Assembly: GCA_021736645.1 (NCBI GenBank)
Contig: JAIPFM010000033.1
Span: forward strand, 1-35,531
Origin: Phycisphaerae bacterium
GTDB lineage: Bacteria > Planctomycetota > Phycisphaerae > Sedimentisphaerales > Anaerobacaceae
DNA length: 35,531 bases
Reading direction: 5' to 3'
The position numbers and the translations under genes are program-made. Positions 24,482-33,707 of the stretch are shown here, one piece after another (position 1 is the first letter of the stretch; every line of letters begins with the position of its first letter). Under the pieces are notes generated by a model, which saw only the letters and a list, made by a program, of their open reading frames with translations, had not been told where the DNA came from and ran no database searches.

Positions 24482-26587
24482 ATGCAAAATATACTAGCAA
24501 AGTTGGGTGACCTTTTCGAAGCGCATGTGGAAAAAATCGTGCTCGCCGTGGCAGGCATCATAGGCTTGTGGCTGCTCATGGTCTTTGTGGTGATGAACCC
24601 CAATGTGGTCACGTATGACGATATGTCTTTTTCACCTGGCAGTATTGATGAGCATATTTATACGAAAAAAGCCAAGATTGTACGGGACCAGTTGGCTCAA
24701 TCTGCCAACGCGGCAGACAACGCGTATCAGTCGATTCTGAGTGAGCCCCTTGATGTCAATGCCCCGGTGTTAGAGGATTTTACCCGGCCATTGCCACATG
24801 GCTTTGAAGGTCTGTTTGCCTGTTCCATTTCGAATATTGATTCTCACATCGTGACTGCAGTGCCAGCGTATCGTTCAGGTCGAAAATCCGACGAACGCCA
24901 GTATGCGCTGCCCTATGTGGGCCGAGTGTCACAGGTGCTGGCCGAGCATATTCGGGCTGCGGCCTATAAACCCAGTGAACCGATCACTGCCGAGCAGACG
25001 TATCAATCAGTGACCCACGAAGTCAATGATGTGGATCTGGTGACAGTCCAGGCTCGGTTTGACGTGGCGTCTCTGCGGGCTCGCTTTTTTGAAAGTTTTG
25101 CCGGGGGAAGTCTGCCCCCAGCCTGGCAGGATCAAGCCATGGGTAAACCGGTGTTTGCAGCAGTCGACCTGCAAAGACAAGCCCGGCAACCGGACGGAAC
25201 ATGGGGGCCATGGGAAGAGGTGCCTCGCATTGACACCCTGCCTCAAAATGAAACCTACGCGGTCATTGAAAAGGCCAGTGATTTGCCTGCGGGCGGTGTG
25301 CGCGTGCGCATGATTCGTTTGAATGAAGAGACCGTTCGAACCAATATCCTTCAGCCGCCTGCCTATGAAATTGCGTCCACCTATGAAGAATGGCTGCCGC
25401 CGGAGCTTCATGGCAAATATCAAATCGAGCGTCAAAAAGAAGAGTTACAGAAGCGGCGAGAGGAACGGGAAGCAGAAAAAAGCACGCAGCAGGATACCGG
25501 CAATTCTCGCAGTCGTGCACGCGGTGGTGCACGCGGTGGTGTGAACACCCAGCAGGGCACAGGGCGAAATCTCGGGGGCGGTGCATACGGGCCTGACTCT
25601 GGGGCACGTCGCGGCAGCCGTCGCGGGAGCGGTGCGGCAGGAAATGATCGCAATGCCATGATGCCGGGGCGAACCGGGGCACCCAATGATCGAAACACCC
25701 GGCGCAACGCACGAGGCGCCACACGGGGTGCCCAGGATCTGTATGGCATGGGTGATCTCGGACGCGGCGGTATGCTCACCCAGGCCAGTCCTCTGGATGA
25801 GGTATTTGATGACTTTGAAGAGATTCGTTTGAGCCCCTTGAATGAGTTTTTCCGCTTGGATGAAGTTGTGTTTTGGGCCCATGATGATTCTGCCGAGCCG
25901 GGAAAGACCTATCAGTACCGTATTCGGCTGGGCGTGCTGAATCCTGTGGCAGGTCTGGGTCAGGTGGTGCAGAAGGATATCGCCTTTAAGGACCAAGTGA
26001 TACTCTGGAGTGACTTCTCTGAGGTCACCAAACCCGTGGAAATTCCAAACCGTTTGTATTTCTTTGCCACCCAATTCCAGGACGTGTCAAACTCGGTGTC
26101 CGTGGAGGTGGCGAAATTTGACAAGGGGTATTGGCGGAGTGAGATATTTTCAGTAAAACCGGGTGAAGCCATTGGACGTTTGGTGGAGATCGAGCCTGAA
26201 GAAAATGCAGATGAACTCCTGGCAGGTTCGCGACAGATGTATGTCGGTATGCTCGCGCCTGAGCCTGATATGGTTGATTTTTCAACAGGTGTCGTGTTTG
26301 TGGCTGCTGAGAAAATCAACAAATGGGTGGGGGGTAAGAACCTGCGTGCTCAGGTGTCATTTGACATGCTTTACAGTGACGATGGGATGGAAATCCAGCA
26401 TTTGGCCATTGGCTCAAAGAATTGGCCGGAATCCCTGTCATTGGCATACGGCAACATCAAGAAGCTGCAGAAGGAACCGATCGAGGAGTATCGCGCCTTT
26501 GGCAGTTCACGCGCGTCCTCCAACGCAATGGGTATGGGCGGGGGACGCGGGGCAATGGGTATGGGCAGAGACCCGTATGGCCGTTGA
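24482..26587 (+). CDS. Single-span membrane protein with Arg/Gly-rich linker, third gene of the pil-like cluster
   Basis: 701 residues from ATG 24482 (AGGA 7 bases upstream); a TTG two codons earlier is possible. One membrane span near residues 17-38 (IVLAVAGIIGLWLLMVFVV), then a large extracytoplasmic part. Residues 315-335 are a charged helix (KEELQKRREEREAEK), followed by about 95 residues of Arg/Gly/Asn-rich low complexity (340-435: ARGGARGG, GARRGSRRGSG, DLYGMGDLGRGGM). After this comes a beta-sandwich-like domain, FWAHDDSAEPGKTYQYRIRL, resembling fibronectin-type folds by eye only. The C-terminus AMGMGGGRGAMGMGRDPYGR repeats the Gly/Met/Arg style of the two preceding proteins. Function unknown; a PilP-like or structural role in the same envelope complex is inferred from order and composition. 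Confidence 0.8.
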   Translation: MQNILAKLGDLFEAHVEKIVLAVAGIIGLWLLMVFVVMNPNVVTYDDMSFSPGSIDEHIYTKKAKIVRDQLAQSANAADNAYQSILSEPLDVNAPVLEDFTRPLPHGFEGLFACSISNIDSHIVTAVPAYRSGRKSDERQYALPYVGRVSQVLAEHIRAAAYKPSEPITAEQTYQSVTHEVNDVDLVTVQARFDVASLRARFFESFAGGSLPPAWQDQAMGKPVFAAVDLQRQARQPDGTWGPWEEVPRIDTLPQNETYAVIEKASDLPAGGVRVRMIRLNEETVRTNILQPPAYEIASTYEEWLPPELHGKYQIERQKEELQKRREEREAEKSTQQDTGNSRSRARGGARGGVNTQQGTGRNLGGGAYGPDSGARRGSRRGSGAAGNDRNAMMPGRTGAPNDRNTRRNARGATRGAQDLYGMGDLGRGGMLTQASPLDEVFDDFEEIRLSPLNEFFRLDEVVFWAHDDSAEPGKTYQYRIRLGVLNPVAGLGQVVQKDIAFKDQVILWSDFSEVTKPVEIPNRLYFFATQFQDVSNSVSVEVAKFDKGYWRSEIFSVKPGEAIGRLVEIEPEENADELLAGSRQMYVGMLAPEPDMVDFSTGVVFVAAEKINKWVGGKNLRAQVSFDMLYSDDGMEIQHLAIGSKNWPESLSLAYGNIKKLQKEPIEEYRAFGSSRASSNAMGMGGGRGAMGMGRDPYGR

Positions 26588-26715
26588 TGGCCTGCCGCCA
26601 CATTCAAAATTAGAGGTTGCAAGCGTCTGAGTCTGCTCCTACAATATTTGTTTTGGCTGATTTCGCCAACGTTTCATTTCGGCGCAAGTCAGATGGTTAA
26701 GAAACAAGGTATTGG

Positions 26716-28653
26716 ATGACCATGAGCACTAAAGACGTGGAAAAAACGCCCCAGGTGAGTGCCAAGTCTTTTATGGCAGTGGGTCCCACGCTCCATTACA
26801 GTCATGAAAATGTATTGATCTTCTGGTTTCTGGCAGTCATCGTGTTTGCGCTGACCTGCCTGTTCTGGTCAAAAATCGCCACAGGATCTTTTGCCGCGTT
26901 TGATGCAGCGGGCGTGGCGGTGGTCGATACATGGTATCTGGACCGCTTTGTCCTGTCCGGCATCAGCATCTATGAGTATCCCTGGCAAATCCTGGTGCTG
27001 GGGTTTTTAATGGGTGTCATCGGCATTGCGCCGGTGCTGGTGTCGCAGCTCCTGAGCTTCAGTCACTCTCTGCCGTTTCTCCTGAGTATCCTGTTTCTGG
27101 CCAACCTGCCGGGCTTCGCATTGGTGCTGTTTATCAGTTGCGTGGGCGTGGCCTGCAGGCCCCTTCGGTTCAGATCCCGTATCATTTCTGTGGCCCTGTG
27201 CATGGCACCCCAACTTATTTATTGGGGTTATTTTGGAGGCGCGAGAGACTATGAGGCATTGCTGTGGGGCGTGTCTTTTGCCCCCTGGGTGTGTGCCTGG
27301 CTGGTGGGATTTACGATTGCAGGGATTGTCCTGGCGATCGGGCATTTCACTCGGTACAAACCAGGTCTGATCTGGATTGTCACAGGCCTGTTTTTGGGCT
27401 TTGCTGTGGGCGTCTTTCAAGCCAAGATTGGATTCAATGAACTGGCGTATCAATTGTACGTGGCCAAGAACAATCCAGAAGAAGTGTCTCAGTTTCATGA
27501 TCACAATATCAAAGACGATTTTGACACTGTGCTTGAAAATCCCAAGGTCAAGGAATACCTGGACAATTTCTTTTATCCGCCTGAGCCGATTGCCCTGCGT
27601 GCGGCTGTCAAACAGGAGATGGTCATCCAACTGGGTTATGAGCGGTGGCCCGAATGGTTTGTGGCCTCCGGCATCCCTGAGCATCTGGATTTTTTGACCA
27701 AGCGTTATTGGCTCAATCAACAGTACAATCTGTTTATCGATCCCCAGAAATCCTGGTGGATGCCTGACTTCATGCACAGGGAATTACTCCGGCGACGCAT
27801 GTCCAGCAAGCGCATGGCAGTGGCACTCTACTACAAAGGTCTGCTCTCTGAATACAGTCCGGACGTGACATGGCTCAAGGAAAAGGAAGTCCTGCATTTC
27901 TATTCAGACTATCCTTTGGAACGTTCCAGGCCGATCTGGTATCGCTTGTTTACGCAGTTTCCCGATCAGGGCGAGTCTCTGGAGGCCCGTTGGCGCATTG
28001 CCATGCACTGGGCAGGGCAGGGCCGTTTTGAGGAGGCCACCAGGCTGCTGAATGAGAGTAAGGCGATGTTGGCTGCCCTGATGACACAGGCCAATGCCAC
28101 CCAGCAACAGGATGGTGCCACCGGCTCTTTCAGACCCCCGGCTCAAACCATCATGACCAAGGTCAAGTTTACCGAACTTCAGGCACGGCTCAATCGTCTC
28201 GTCAACCTGATTGGCCCGGAAAATAGAGGCCCTGATGTGGCCTCGCATGGTCGTTTGGCTGAGTTTCTTAAATTGAATCCCCATACGCTGGATTATCCCA
28301 GGCGTATCGATGCTTTGATGGATCTTCTGGAGCCCCAGGATTGTCTGCGAGACAATGTGGCACTGGCCAAGGTCAAGCTGATTGTTGACACCAAGACGCG
28401 TGAAGAACGGCTCGGGGCACTGCACCGGGAATATGCCAATATGGATGGCGGCATTGAGGCCTTGTTTGAATTGGGCCTTCTCAAGACAGATCTGTATAAA
28501 AACCAGACCGATCCGGAAAAAAAAGGTCCCCTGCTTCAGGATGCTGTGGGCACTCTGAAGAACTTTCTGAAGCTCTATCCGGACAGTGCCTTCAGCATAC
28601 AGGTCGAGGAACTGATTGCAAGATTGCCTGCTTCGAAGCCACCTGCCAGTTGA
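26716..28653 (+). CDS. Multi-span membrane protein with repeat-like soluble C-terminus, fourth gene of the pil-like cluster
   Basis: 645 residues. The N-terminal ~250 residues contain about six hydrophobic segments (starting near 33, 91, 118, 155, 190 and 220). From residue 250 on it is soluble and mostly helical, with features of tetratricopeptide-type repeats: paired helices such as RWRIAMHWAGQGRFEEATRL, and the C-terminal VGTLKNFLKLYPDSAFSIQV, typical of outer-membrane-assembly-type TPR tails. No family name can be given. It follows the third gene by 128 bases, which hold a short TTGGC/GCCAA hairpin but no T-run. An inner-membrane core protein (PilC/GspF position) is one possibility, but no GspF motif is seen. 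Confidence 0.78.
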   Translation: MTMSTKDVEKTPQVSAKSFMAVGPTLHYSHENVLIFWFLAVIVFALTCLFWSKIATGSFAAFDAAGVAVVDTWYLDRFVLSGISIYEYPWQILVLGFLMGVIGIAPVLVSQLLSFSHSLPFLLSILFLANLPGFALVLFISCVGVACRPLRFRSRIISVALCMAPQLIYWGYFGGARDYEALLWGVSFAPWVCAWLVGFTIAGIVLAIGHFTRYKPGLIWIVTGLFLGFAVGVFQAKIGFNELAYQLYVAKNNPEEVSQFHDHNIKDDFDTVLENPKVKEYLDNFFYPPEPIALRAAVKQEMVIQLGYERWPEWFVASGIPEHLDFLTKRYWLNQQYNLFIDPQKSWWMPDFMHRELLRRRMSSKRMAVALYYKGLLSEYSPDVTWLKEKEVLHFYSDYPLERSRPIWYRLFTQFPDQGESLEARWRIAMHWAGQGRFEEATRLLNESKAMLAALMTQANATQQQDGATGSFRPPAQTIMTKVKFTELQARLNRLVNLIGPENRGPDVASHGRLAEFLKLNPHTLDYPRRIDALMDLLEPQDCLRDNVALAKVKLIVDTKTREERLGALHREYANMDGGIEALFELGLLKTDLYKNQTDPEKKGPLLQDAVGTLKNFLKLYPDSAFSIQVEELIARLPASKPPAS

Positions 28654-28715
28654 CGGTCTGGACACAGTATGCGTCAGGTTTGGGCGGCAGCCGTCGCCGG
28701 TGGAGGAGTTCATAA

Positions 28716-29171
28716 ATGCCTGTTCATGACAAGCACGTTCTGGTACTGCACGGTCCGCTGCATCAGGTCTGGACCGAGGTCTTCAATGCGCTGGCCCATG
28801 AGGGCTGGACCCTGCATCGTTGCGACTCTGATTTGCTGCTGGTGTCACAGTTGGGGCAGGTCTCCGGTACACTGGTCCTGTGCGTAGGATCCATTGAATC
28901 CCTGTGCGCCAGACCCGGGCGGTTGCTGGGGTGGTTGAGGCACCGGGGCGTGACCTGCTGTGCCTGGGCCACGCGATCGAGTTCGTGGGAGATGATCGAA
29001 CAGGTGCAGGCCATAGGTGTGCCGGTCTTTACACGCATAGAAGCTTTTAATGCCTGGGTGGGACGCCTGGAGTGCGTGCTGCCCGGACGGGCCGCTGAGT
29101 CCGGGCCTGGGACTCACACCGTGTCAGACGCAGAATTGGCCCTCTTGTTTGGAGATGAAGGGGATGCATAA
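28716..29171 (+). CDS. Small alpha/beta protein coupled to the diguanylate cyclase, unknown function
   Basis: 151 residues, not recognised. Alternating hydrophobic strands (HVLVLHG, TLVLCVGS, VTCCAWAT, VPVFTRIEAFNAWV) and helices resemble a receiver-like or Rossmann-type fold of about 120 residues, without the usual phosphoacceptor aspartate pattern that I could place. The start ATG has GGAGGAG seven bases upstream. Its stop overlaps the start of the cyclase gene (ATG at 29164, TAA at 29169-29171), so translation is coupled and a regulatory partnership with the cyclase is plausible (inference). It starts 62 bases after the fourth pil-like gene. Confidence 0.68.
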   Translation: MPVHDKHVLVLHGPLHQVWTEVFNALAHEGWTLHRCDSDLLLVSQLGQVSGTLVLCVGSIESLCARPGRLLGWLRHRGVTCCAWATRSSSWEMIEQVQAIGVPVFTRIEAFNAWVGRLECVLPGRAAESGPGTHTVSDAELALLFGDEGDA

Positions 29172-30162
29172 CACCACCGAACAGATCCTGGTGATTGGCC
29201 GGGTTCAAGACATGCTGGCAGAGGCAGATGCCCTGGACCCGCGTGTGTTTGACGGGTATGACAATGTGTTGGACGGGACCTATGCGGCATCGATCCGGAC
29301 CTATCAGGCCATCCTGTTGATCAAGGCGGGACTGGATTACACCCTGGATCCTGTGGTTCGGGCGCTGCGCAGTCACAATGCTGCGCCGATTTATGTGCTG
29401 GCTGATATCGTGGATGAGCCTGAGGTTCGTGCGCTTCTAAACGGCGCTGGCGCCCCGGGCATTGACGATTATCTGACAGGGCCGGTGACCCTGTCTCAGA
29501 TGCATGACATGCTCTTTCCTGAACGATTGGAGAGTGCACACCGTGATCTTGATGAGCGCACGGCTGCCCTGGAAAAACTGGCCACAGAAGACGACCTCAC
29601 GGGCCTGAAGAATCGGCGGTATATCTGGGAATTTGCACGTCAGATTCTCAAACGGGCACAACAGGATGGCGGGCGAGTGACACTCATGGTCTATGACATT
29701 GACGATTTCAAACAATACAACGATCACTACGGCCATCCTACCGGGGACCTTATCCTGAAAGAGGCGGCCGTGCTGATGCGAAGTTGCTGTCGGGCGCATG
29801 ATGTGGTCGGACGCATTGGCGGAGATGAATTTGCCGTCATCTTCTGGGATGATCCCCTCAAGAAACGTGAAGCTGCTTCACAGGAACGGCGACTGGACAG
29901 AATGGATCATCCCCGGGAACCGATCTTTATTGCCAAACGTTTTCAAAGGGCATTGGAAAACTCCGATCTGGACCTGTTGGGCACGGATGGCAAGGGCGTG
30001 TTGACCATCAGCGGGGGGCTGGCCAGTTATCCCTATGACGGTGAAACTGTGGAGCAGTTGTTTGAAAAAGCAGATGAAGCCTTGCTGGATGCCAAGCGAT
30101 CGGGTAAGAATAGAGTCTATCTGGTGGGGTCTGAGCAGAATGATATAGCCCACTATAGTTGA
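29164..30162 (+). CDS. Diguanylate cyclase with degenerate N-terminal receiver-like domain
   Basis: 332 residues. The ATG at 29164 is preferred over upstream starts because GGAG lies 9 bases before it and it starts right at a domain. Residues 1-120 have receiver-like spacing (QAILLIKAGLD, APIYVLADIVDEPEV, IDDYLTGPVTL), but strand-end aspartates are poorly kept. A coiled linker leads to the GGDEF domain (about 140-320): DDLTGLKNRR, GGDEF at 219-223 and ISGGLASYP. The inhibitory I-site RAHD (210-213) is exactly five residues before GGDEF. An insertion of about 25 charged residues (230-255) follows the active loop. It makes c-di-GMP from two GTP (known); being last in the pil-like cluster, it may control it. 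Confidence 0.9.
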   Translation: MHNTTEQILVIGRVQDMLAEADALDPRVFDGYDNVLDGTYAASIRTYQAILLIKAGLDYTLDPVVRALRSHNAAPIYVLADIVDEPEVRALLNGAGAPGIDDYLTGPVTLSQMHDMLFPERLESAHRDLDERTAALEKLATEDDLTGLKNRRYIWEFARQILKRAQQDGGRVTLMVYDIDDFKQYNDHYGHPTGDLILKEAAVLMRSCCRAHDVVGRIGGDEFAVIFWDDPLKKREAASQERRLDRMDHPREPIFIAKRFQRALENSDLDLLGTDGKGVLTISGGLASYPYDGETVEQLFEKADEALLDAKRSGKNRVYLVGSEQNDIAHYS

Positions 30163-30178
30163 GATAAAGGAGCGATTC

Positions 30179-32218
30179 ATGAGCAGGATATGGCGTGTAC
30201 TGACGGTTCTGTTGATAGGCGTTTGCGGTGTGGCTGAGGGGTCCCATCCCTTCTCTGTCCACGATATGCTGGCCATGGATCGCATCTCCGATTTTCATGT
30301 GTCGCCCGATGGATCGAACATCGTGTTTGTGGTTCGCAAAACGGATCTGGAGGCCAACAAGGGACGCACCGATTTGTGGATCGTGGAGTCTCAGGGTACA
30401 AACCTGCGCCAACTGACCACATCTCCTGAAGCGGACTTCAATCCTCGCTGGTCTCCGGACGGCCAGTGTATCTGGTTCTTGTCCACGCGCGGCGGTTCAT
30501 GCCAGGTCTGGCAATTGCCGGTGAGTGGCGGTGAGGCCAGACAGATCACGGACCTGCCTCTGGACGTGAGCAATCTGGTGGTCTCACCGGATGGTCGTCA
30601 CGTGGCATTTACCCTGGAGGTCTTTCCCAACGCCACCGTGCAGCAGACCCAGGAGCGACTCAAGGCCCAGCACGAAAGGCCGGCCACAGGACACCTGTAT
30701 GACTCTGCATTTGTGCGTCACTGGGACACCTGGAAAGACGGACGCAGATCACATCTGTTCGTCCTGGATACGGATACCGATGCCCTGGTCGATGTGATGA
30801 AGGCCATGGATGCAGACACGCCCTCCAAGCCCTTTGGCGGGGCAGAGGAGATCGCCTTTACCCCGGATGGCACGGGCCTCGTGTTCAGTGCGCGGGATGT
30901 GGGCAGGCTGGAACCCTGGTCCACGGATTTCGATCTGTATCTGGCCCCCATAGACGGCCGTACCGAACCGGCCTGTTTGACGGATGACAATGGGGCCTGG
31001 GATACGTGTCCTGTGTTTTCTCCGGATGGAAAGACACTGGCCTATCTGGCCATGTCCAGGCCAGGGTACGAGTCCGACCGATACCAGATCATGCTGCAGG
31101 ACTGGCCTTCAGGGGAAAAACGTTTTCTGGCCAAGGCCTGGGATCGGAGCGCTTCAGGCCTTTGTTTCTCCAAAGACAACAAAACCCTGTACGCCACGGC
31201 CGCGAATGTGGGTCAGGTGTCTTTGTTTGCCATTGATCTGGCGACTGAACGTGTCCGTATCCTCGTTCGTGAAGGCGTGGTTCAAGGTGTGGATGTGGCA
31301 GATGACCGTCTGGTCTATGCACACTGCCATCTCAAGAGCCCTGCAGAACTGTACAGCATTTCAACAGAGGGGCGGGACAAGAAAACGATCACTGCCATCA
31401 ATGCAGACCGAGTGGCAGATACAGACATGGGGGACTGTGAGCAGTTTTCGTTTAAAGGCTGGCACGATGAGACGGTGTATGGATATGTCATCAAGCCTGT
31501 GAATTTTGATGCGGCCAAGACGTATCCTGTCGCCTTTCTGATCCACGGCGGGCCTCAGGGGTCGTTCAACAACACATTCCATTACCGGTGGAATCCCCAG
31601 GCCTATGCAGGCGCCGGTTACGGCGCTGTGATGGTTGATTTCCACGGATCCACAGGGTATGGTCAGGCATTCACCGATGCCATCCGGGGTGACTGGGGCG
31701 GGAAGCCATTGGAAGACCTGCAGAAGGGTCTGGCTGCGGCCCTGAAACAATACCCCTGGCTGGACGGTTCGCGCGTGGGTGCGCTGGGCGGATCATTCGG
31801 CGGCTACATGGTCAACTGGATTGCAGGGCAGTGGCCTGATCGGTTCAAGTGCCTGGTCAACCATGACGGCAACCTGGACGAACGCATGGCCTATTTTGAC
31901 ACAGAAGAGCTCTGGTTTCCTGAATGGGATCACCTGGGCACCCCGTGGGAAAATCCGGAAGCGTATGAAAAACACAATCCGGTACGCTTTGTGGATCAAT
32001 GGAAGACCCCCATGCTCGTGATCCACGGGGCACTGGACTACCGTGTGGTGGATACACAGGGCCTGGGCACATTCAATGCCCTCCAGCGAAGGGGCGTTCC
32101 CAGCCAGTTGCTCTACTTTCCCGATGAAAACCACTGGGTGCTCAAGCCCCACAATTCAATCCTGTGGCATGACACTGTCATGGCCTGGCTGGATCGCTGG
32201 GTCAAACCAACCGACTAG
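30179..32218 (+). CDS. Secreted S9-family prolyl oligopeptidase-like peptidase
   Basis: 679 residues. A signal peptide (about 1-20, RVLTVLLIGVCGVAEG) is followed by a beta-propeller made of WD40-like/PD40 repeats (about 40-390), seen as recurring SPDG motifs (VSPDGSNIVF, WSPDGQCIWF, FSPDGKTLAY). The alpha/beta-hydrolase domain (about 410-679) holds Ser539 in GGSFGGYM, Asp620 in GALDYRV and His652 in DENHWVL, a complete catalytic triad. Closest in style to dipeptidyl-peptidase 5 / acylaminoacyl-peptidase types that clip short peptides outside the cytoplasm (known). ATG is 16 bases after the cyclase stop with AAAGGAG upstream, so it may share the transcript, although a functional link is doubtful. 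Confidence 0.93.
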   Translation: MSRIWRVLTVLLIGVCGVAEGSHPFSVHDMLAMDRISDFHVSPDGSNIVFVVRKTDLEANKGRTDLWIVESQGTNLRQLTTSPEADFNPRWSPDGQCIWFLSTRGGSCQVWQLPVSGGEARQITDLPLDVSNLVVSPDGRHVAFTLEVFPNATVQQTQERLKAQHERPATGHLYDSAFVRHWDTWKDGRRSHLFVLDTDTDALVDVMKAMDADTPSKPFGGAEEIAFTPDGTGLVFSARDVGRLEPWSTDFDLYLAPIDGRTEPACLTDDNGAWDTCPVFSPDGKTLAYLAMSRPGYESDRYQIMLQDWPSGEKRFLAKAWDRSASGLCFSKDNKTLYATAANVGQVSLFAIDLATERVRILVREGVVQGVDVADDRLVYAHCHLKSPAELYSISTEGRDKKTITAINADRVADTDMGDCEQFSFKGWHDETVYGYVIKPVNFDAAKTYPVAFLIHGGPQGSFNNTFHYRWNPQAYAGAGYGAVMVDFHGSTGYGQAFTDAIRGDWGGKPLEDLQKGLAAALKQYPWLDGSRVGALGGSFGGYMVNWIAGQWPDRFKCLVNHDGNLDERMAYFDTEELWFPEWDHLGTPWENPEAYEKHNPVRFVDQWKTPMLVIHGALDYRVVDTQGLGTFNALQRRGVPSQLLYFPDENHWVLKPHNSILWHDTVMAWLDRWVKPTD

Positions 32219-32235
32219 CCCCGTGAGAAGGTGGA

Positions 32236-32258
32236 CGAGGCATGCGGATTATGCCTCG
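32236..32258 (+). terminator. Probable terminator hairpin after the S9 peptidase
   Basis: Perfect 8-base inverted repeat CGAGGCAT / ATGCCTCG with a 7-base loop, 18 bases after the stop, followed by only a broken T-rich stretch (CTTTGTCTTTT). Moderate support. Confidence 0.55.
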
Positions 32259-32726
32259 GCTGCACTTTGTCTTTTCGAAAAAAACACTCATACTGGAACG
32301 GTATTTCCCTCAGAATATGGAGAAATCCACGGTTATACACTTGCTTCTTGAGTGATCCGAACAAAAGTCTATGCAAGAACTCGTTCTGGCGGTGTGGATA
32401 GATAGAGTGTTTGATCCTTCCATACTTTCTGCGTATCAGTAATTGGCTAGAATTGATTCTAAGCAACTGCGGTAAATACATATTTTGTGCAAAAAAGAAA
32501 GAAAGTGTTTTCTAGTTTATTTAAAAATAAATACAATACGTCTTGTGATAAGTTTAGAGGTTCATGGTTATGTAAAATATAATCTATGGAAGTAGTGAAT
32601 CCACTATATCCACGACACAATGCCCCAGAAGATATTTTCTCAAAAGAGGATGGTGGGGGTAGGAAAAAGTGTATTTGGCTCACCGATACTGATCTAGATA
32701 TGGCCAGGAAGGAGAGTAGACGGAAG
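32259..32726. other. AT-rich stretch without a recognisable gene
   Basis: About 470 bases between the peptidase terminator and the IS66 end. Base composition is clearly more AT-rich than the neighbouring genes, with poly-A and poly-T tracts. Short open frames exist on both strands, but none has a convincing ribosome-binding site plus recognisable product. Probably acquired or decayed DNA. Confidence 0.5.
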
Positions 32727-33660
32727 GTAAGCGTTCAGGCGAAACGCCTGACGTCATTCTGGCCGTAGATTTGGTACTTGCTGGTTTTTCATGTGACAGT
32801 CGCACGCCTTGCGCATGTAGGCAATGATACTGCGTCCTTGTAAGCGGCAGGTTGAACAAACCGTGAGCATCCGCTCCACATAACATGAACCACGTTTACT
32901 TTGAGTGCCAAAACTCATTTTACGCCAAATGGACAGCCTGAGGAATTACTTGCTCGGTGGCATTGTTTGTGGGTTCCACCTGCTGATCACGAATAGAAGT
33001 CAATAGGTGTTGGCGATGCTTGAGAATTTTCCGGCACTTGCCAGCTAAAGGGTCTTTGTCAGTCGAACCTTCTGCAAGAAGCCGTTCAGCTCGTTCTGCA
33101 TGGTGTTCCATTCTCCGTTGGAATATTTTCCATTGAATCGTCCCATCGCGGGCACGGTAATCAAAATACAAATATTGTTTTGCGTAGCTTACAAAGTTCC
33201 TTGCCAATACAGCCGAGTTGGCCTTTTGCTTCACTGATTGATTTGAAATCACGCTTTAAGTGTGCCCAACATATTTGGCGAATATGATCGTACATATTAT
33301 AGCCATTCCAGCGATCACTGTTTAGGGCACCTGAAAAACGACCGAGAAGTCTGCACGCTGCCTCCAGGCTACGATTGGCATGAATCATGAACATAGCTGC
33401 CGTTGTGCAGCACATTGTCCACATCCAACCTTTCAGACGATTGCCACGAGGCCAACCACTTTTATCGGCATGGGCTCTGTCTTGGGTTTGGTTGTTTTCG
33501 CGTTGCGTCCAAAGTCAAATGAGGGCGGTTTTGATGAGTTGTTCGAATTCTGATTTACGATCCTCTCAAGTTGCTCAAGACGTTTCTTGGGTTCCGCGTT
33601 TTCCTTTTCTAGTTTCTAGATATAGTCATCTTTGGCACATATGCTCTTTGTGTACCATAT
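32727..33660 (-). mobile_element. Decayed IS66-family insertion sequence remnant
   Basis: The plus strand at 32727 starts GTAAGCG, the conserved terminal motif of IS66-family elements as I recall it, followed by a CAGGCG-AAA-CGCCTG hairpin (about 32735-32749) and then the end of a tnpC-like gene on the minus strand. The opposite end (CGCTTAC on plus) is not found before the next gene, and no 8-base target duplication is seen. Accessory genes tnpA and tnpB are absent. The element is therefore truncated on its right side. Confidence 0.75.
32754..33660 (-). pseudogene. IS66 transposase (TnpC) remnant with frameshifts and internal deletion
   Basis: Reading leftwards, pieces of one transposase appear in changing frames: KLEKENAEPKKRLEQ and NSNNSSKPPS (N-terminal coiled part, about 33615-33510, preceded by an in-frame TAG at 33616-33618); then ADKSGWPRGNRLKGWMW and RLLGRFSGALNSDRW, QICWAHLKRDFKS (33470-33161); then RRMEHHAERAERLLAEG and VEPTNNATEQVI (to 32920); finally KMSFGTQSKRGSCYVERMLT and NLRPE ending at 32754. 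At least three frame changes and one stop are needed. The zinc-binding and first catalytic part between NSSKPPS and DKSGW is missing, so the total is about half of the usual ~500 residues. Not functional. Confidence 0.88.
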
Positions 33661-33707
33661 TATCACTCAAAGCGCAATTGTCTGTTTTCTCAAACTAGTG
33701 ACGCAGT

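Noticed and set aside
32215..32481. Minus-strand frame of 88 codons in the AT-rich stretch
   Set aside because: It overlaps the end of the S9 gene and its terminator hairpin, and has no ribosome-binding site or recognisable product.
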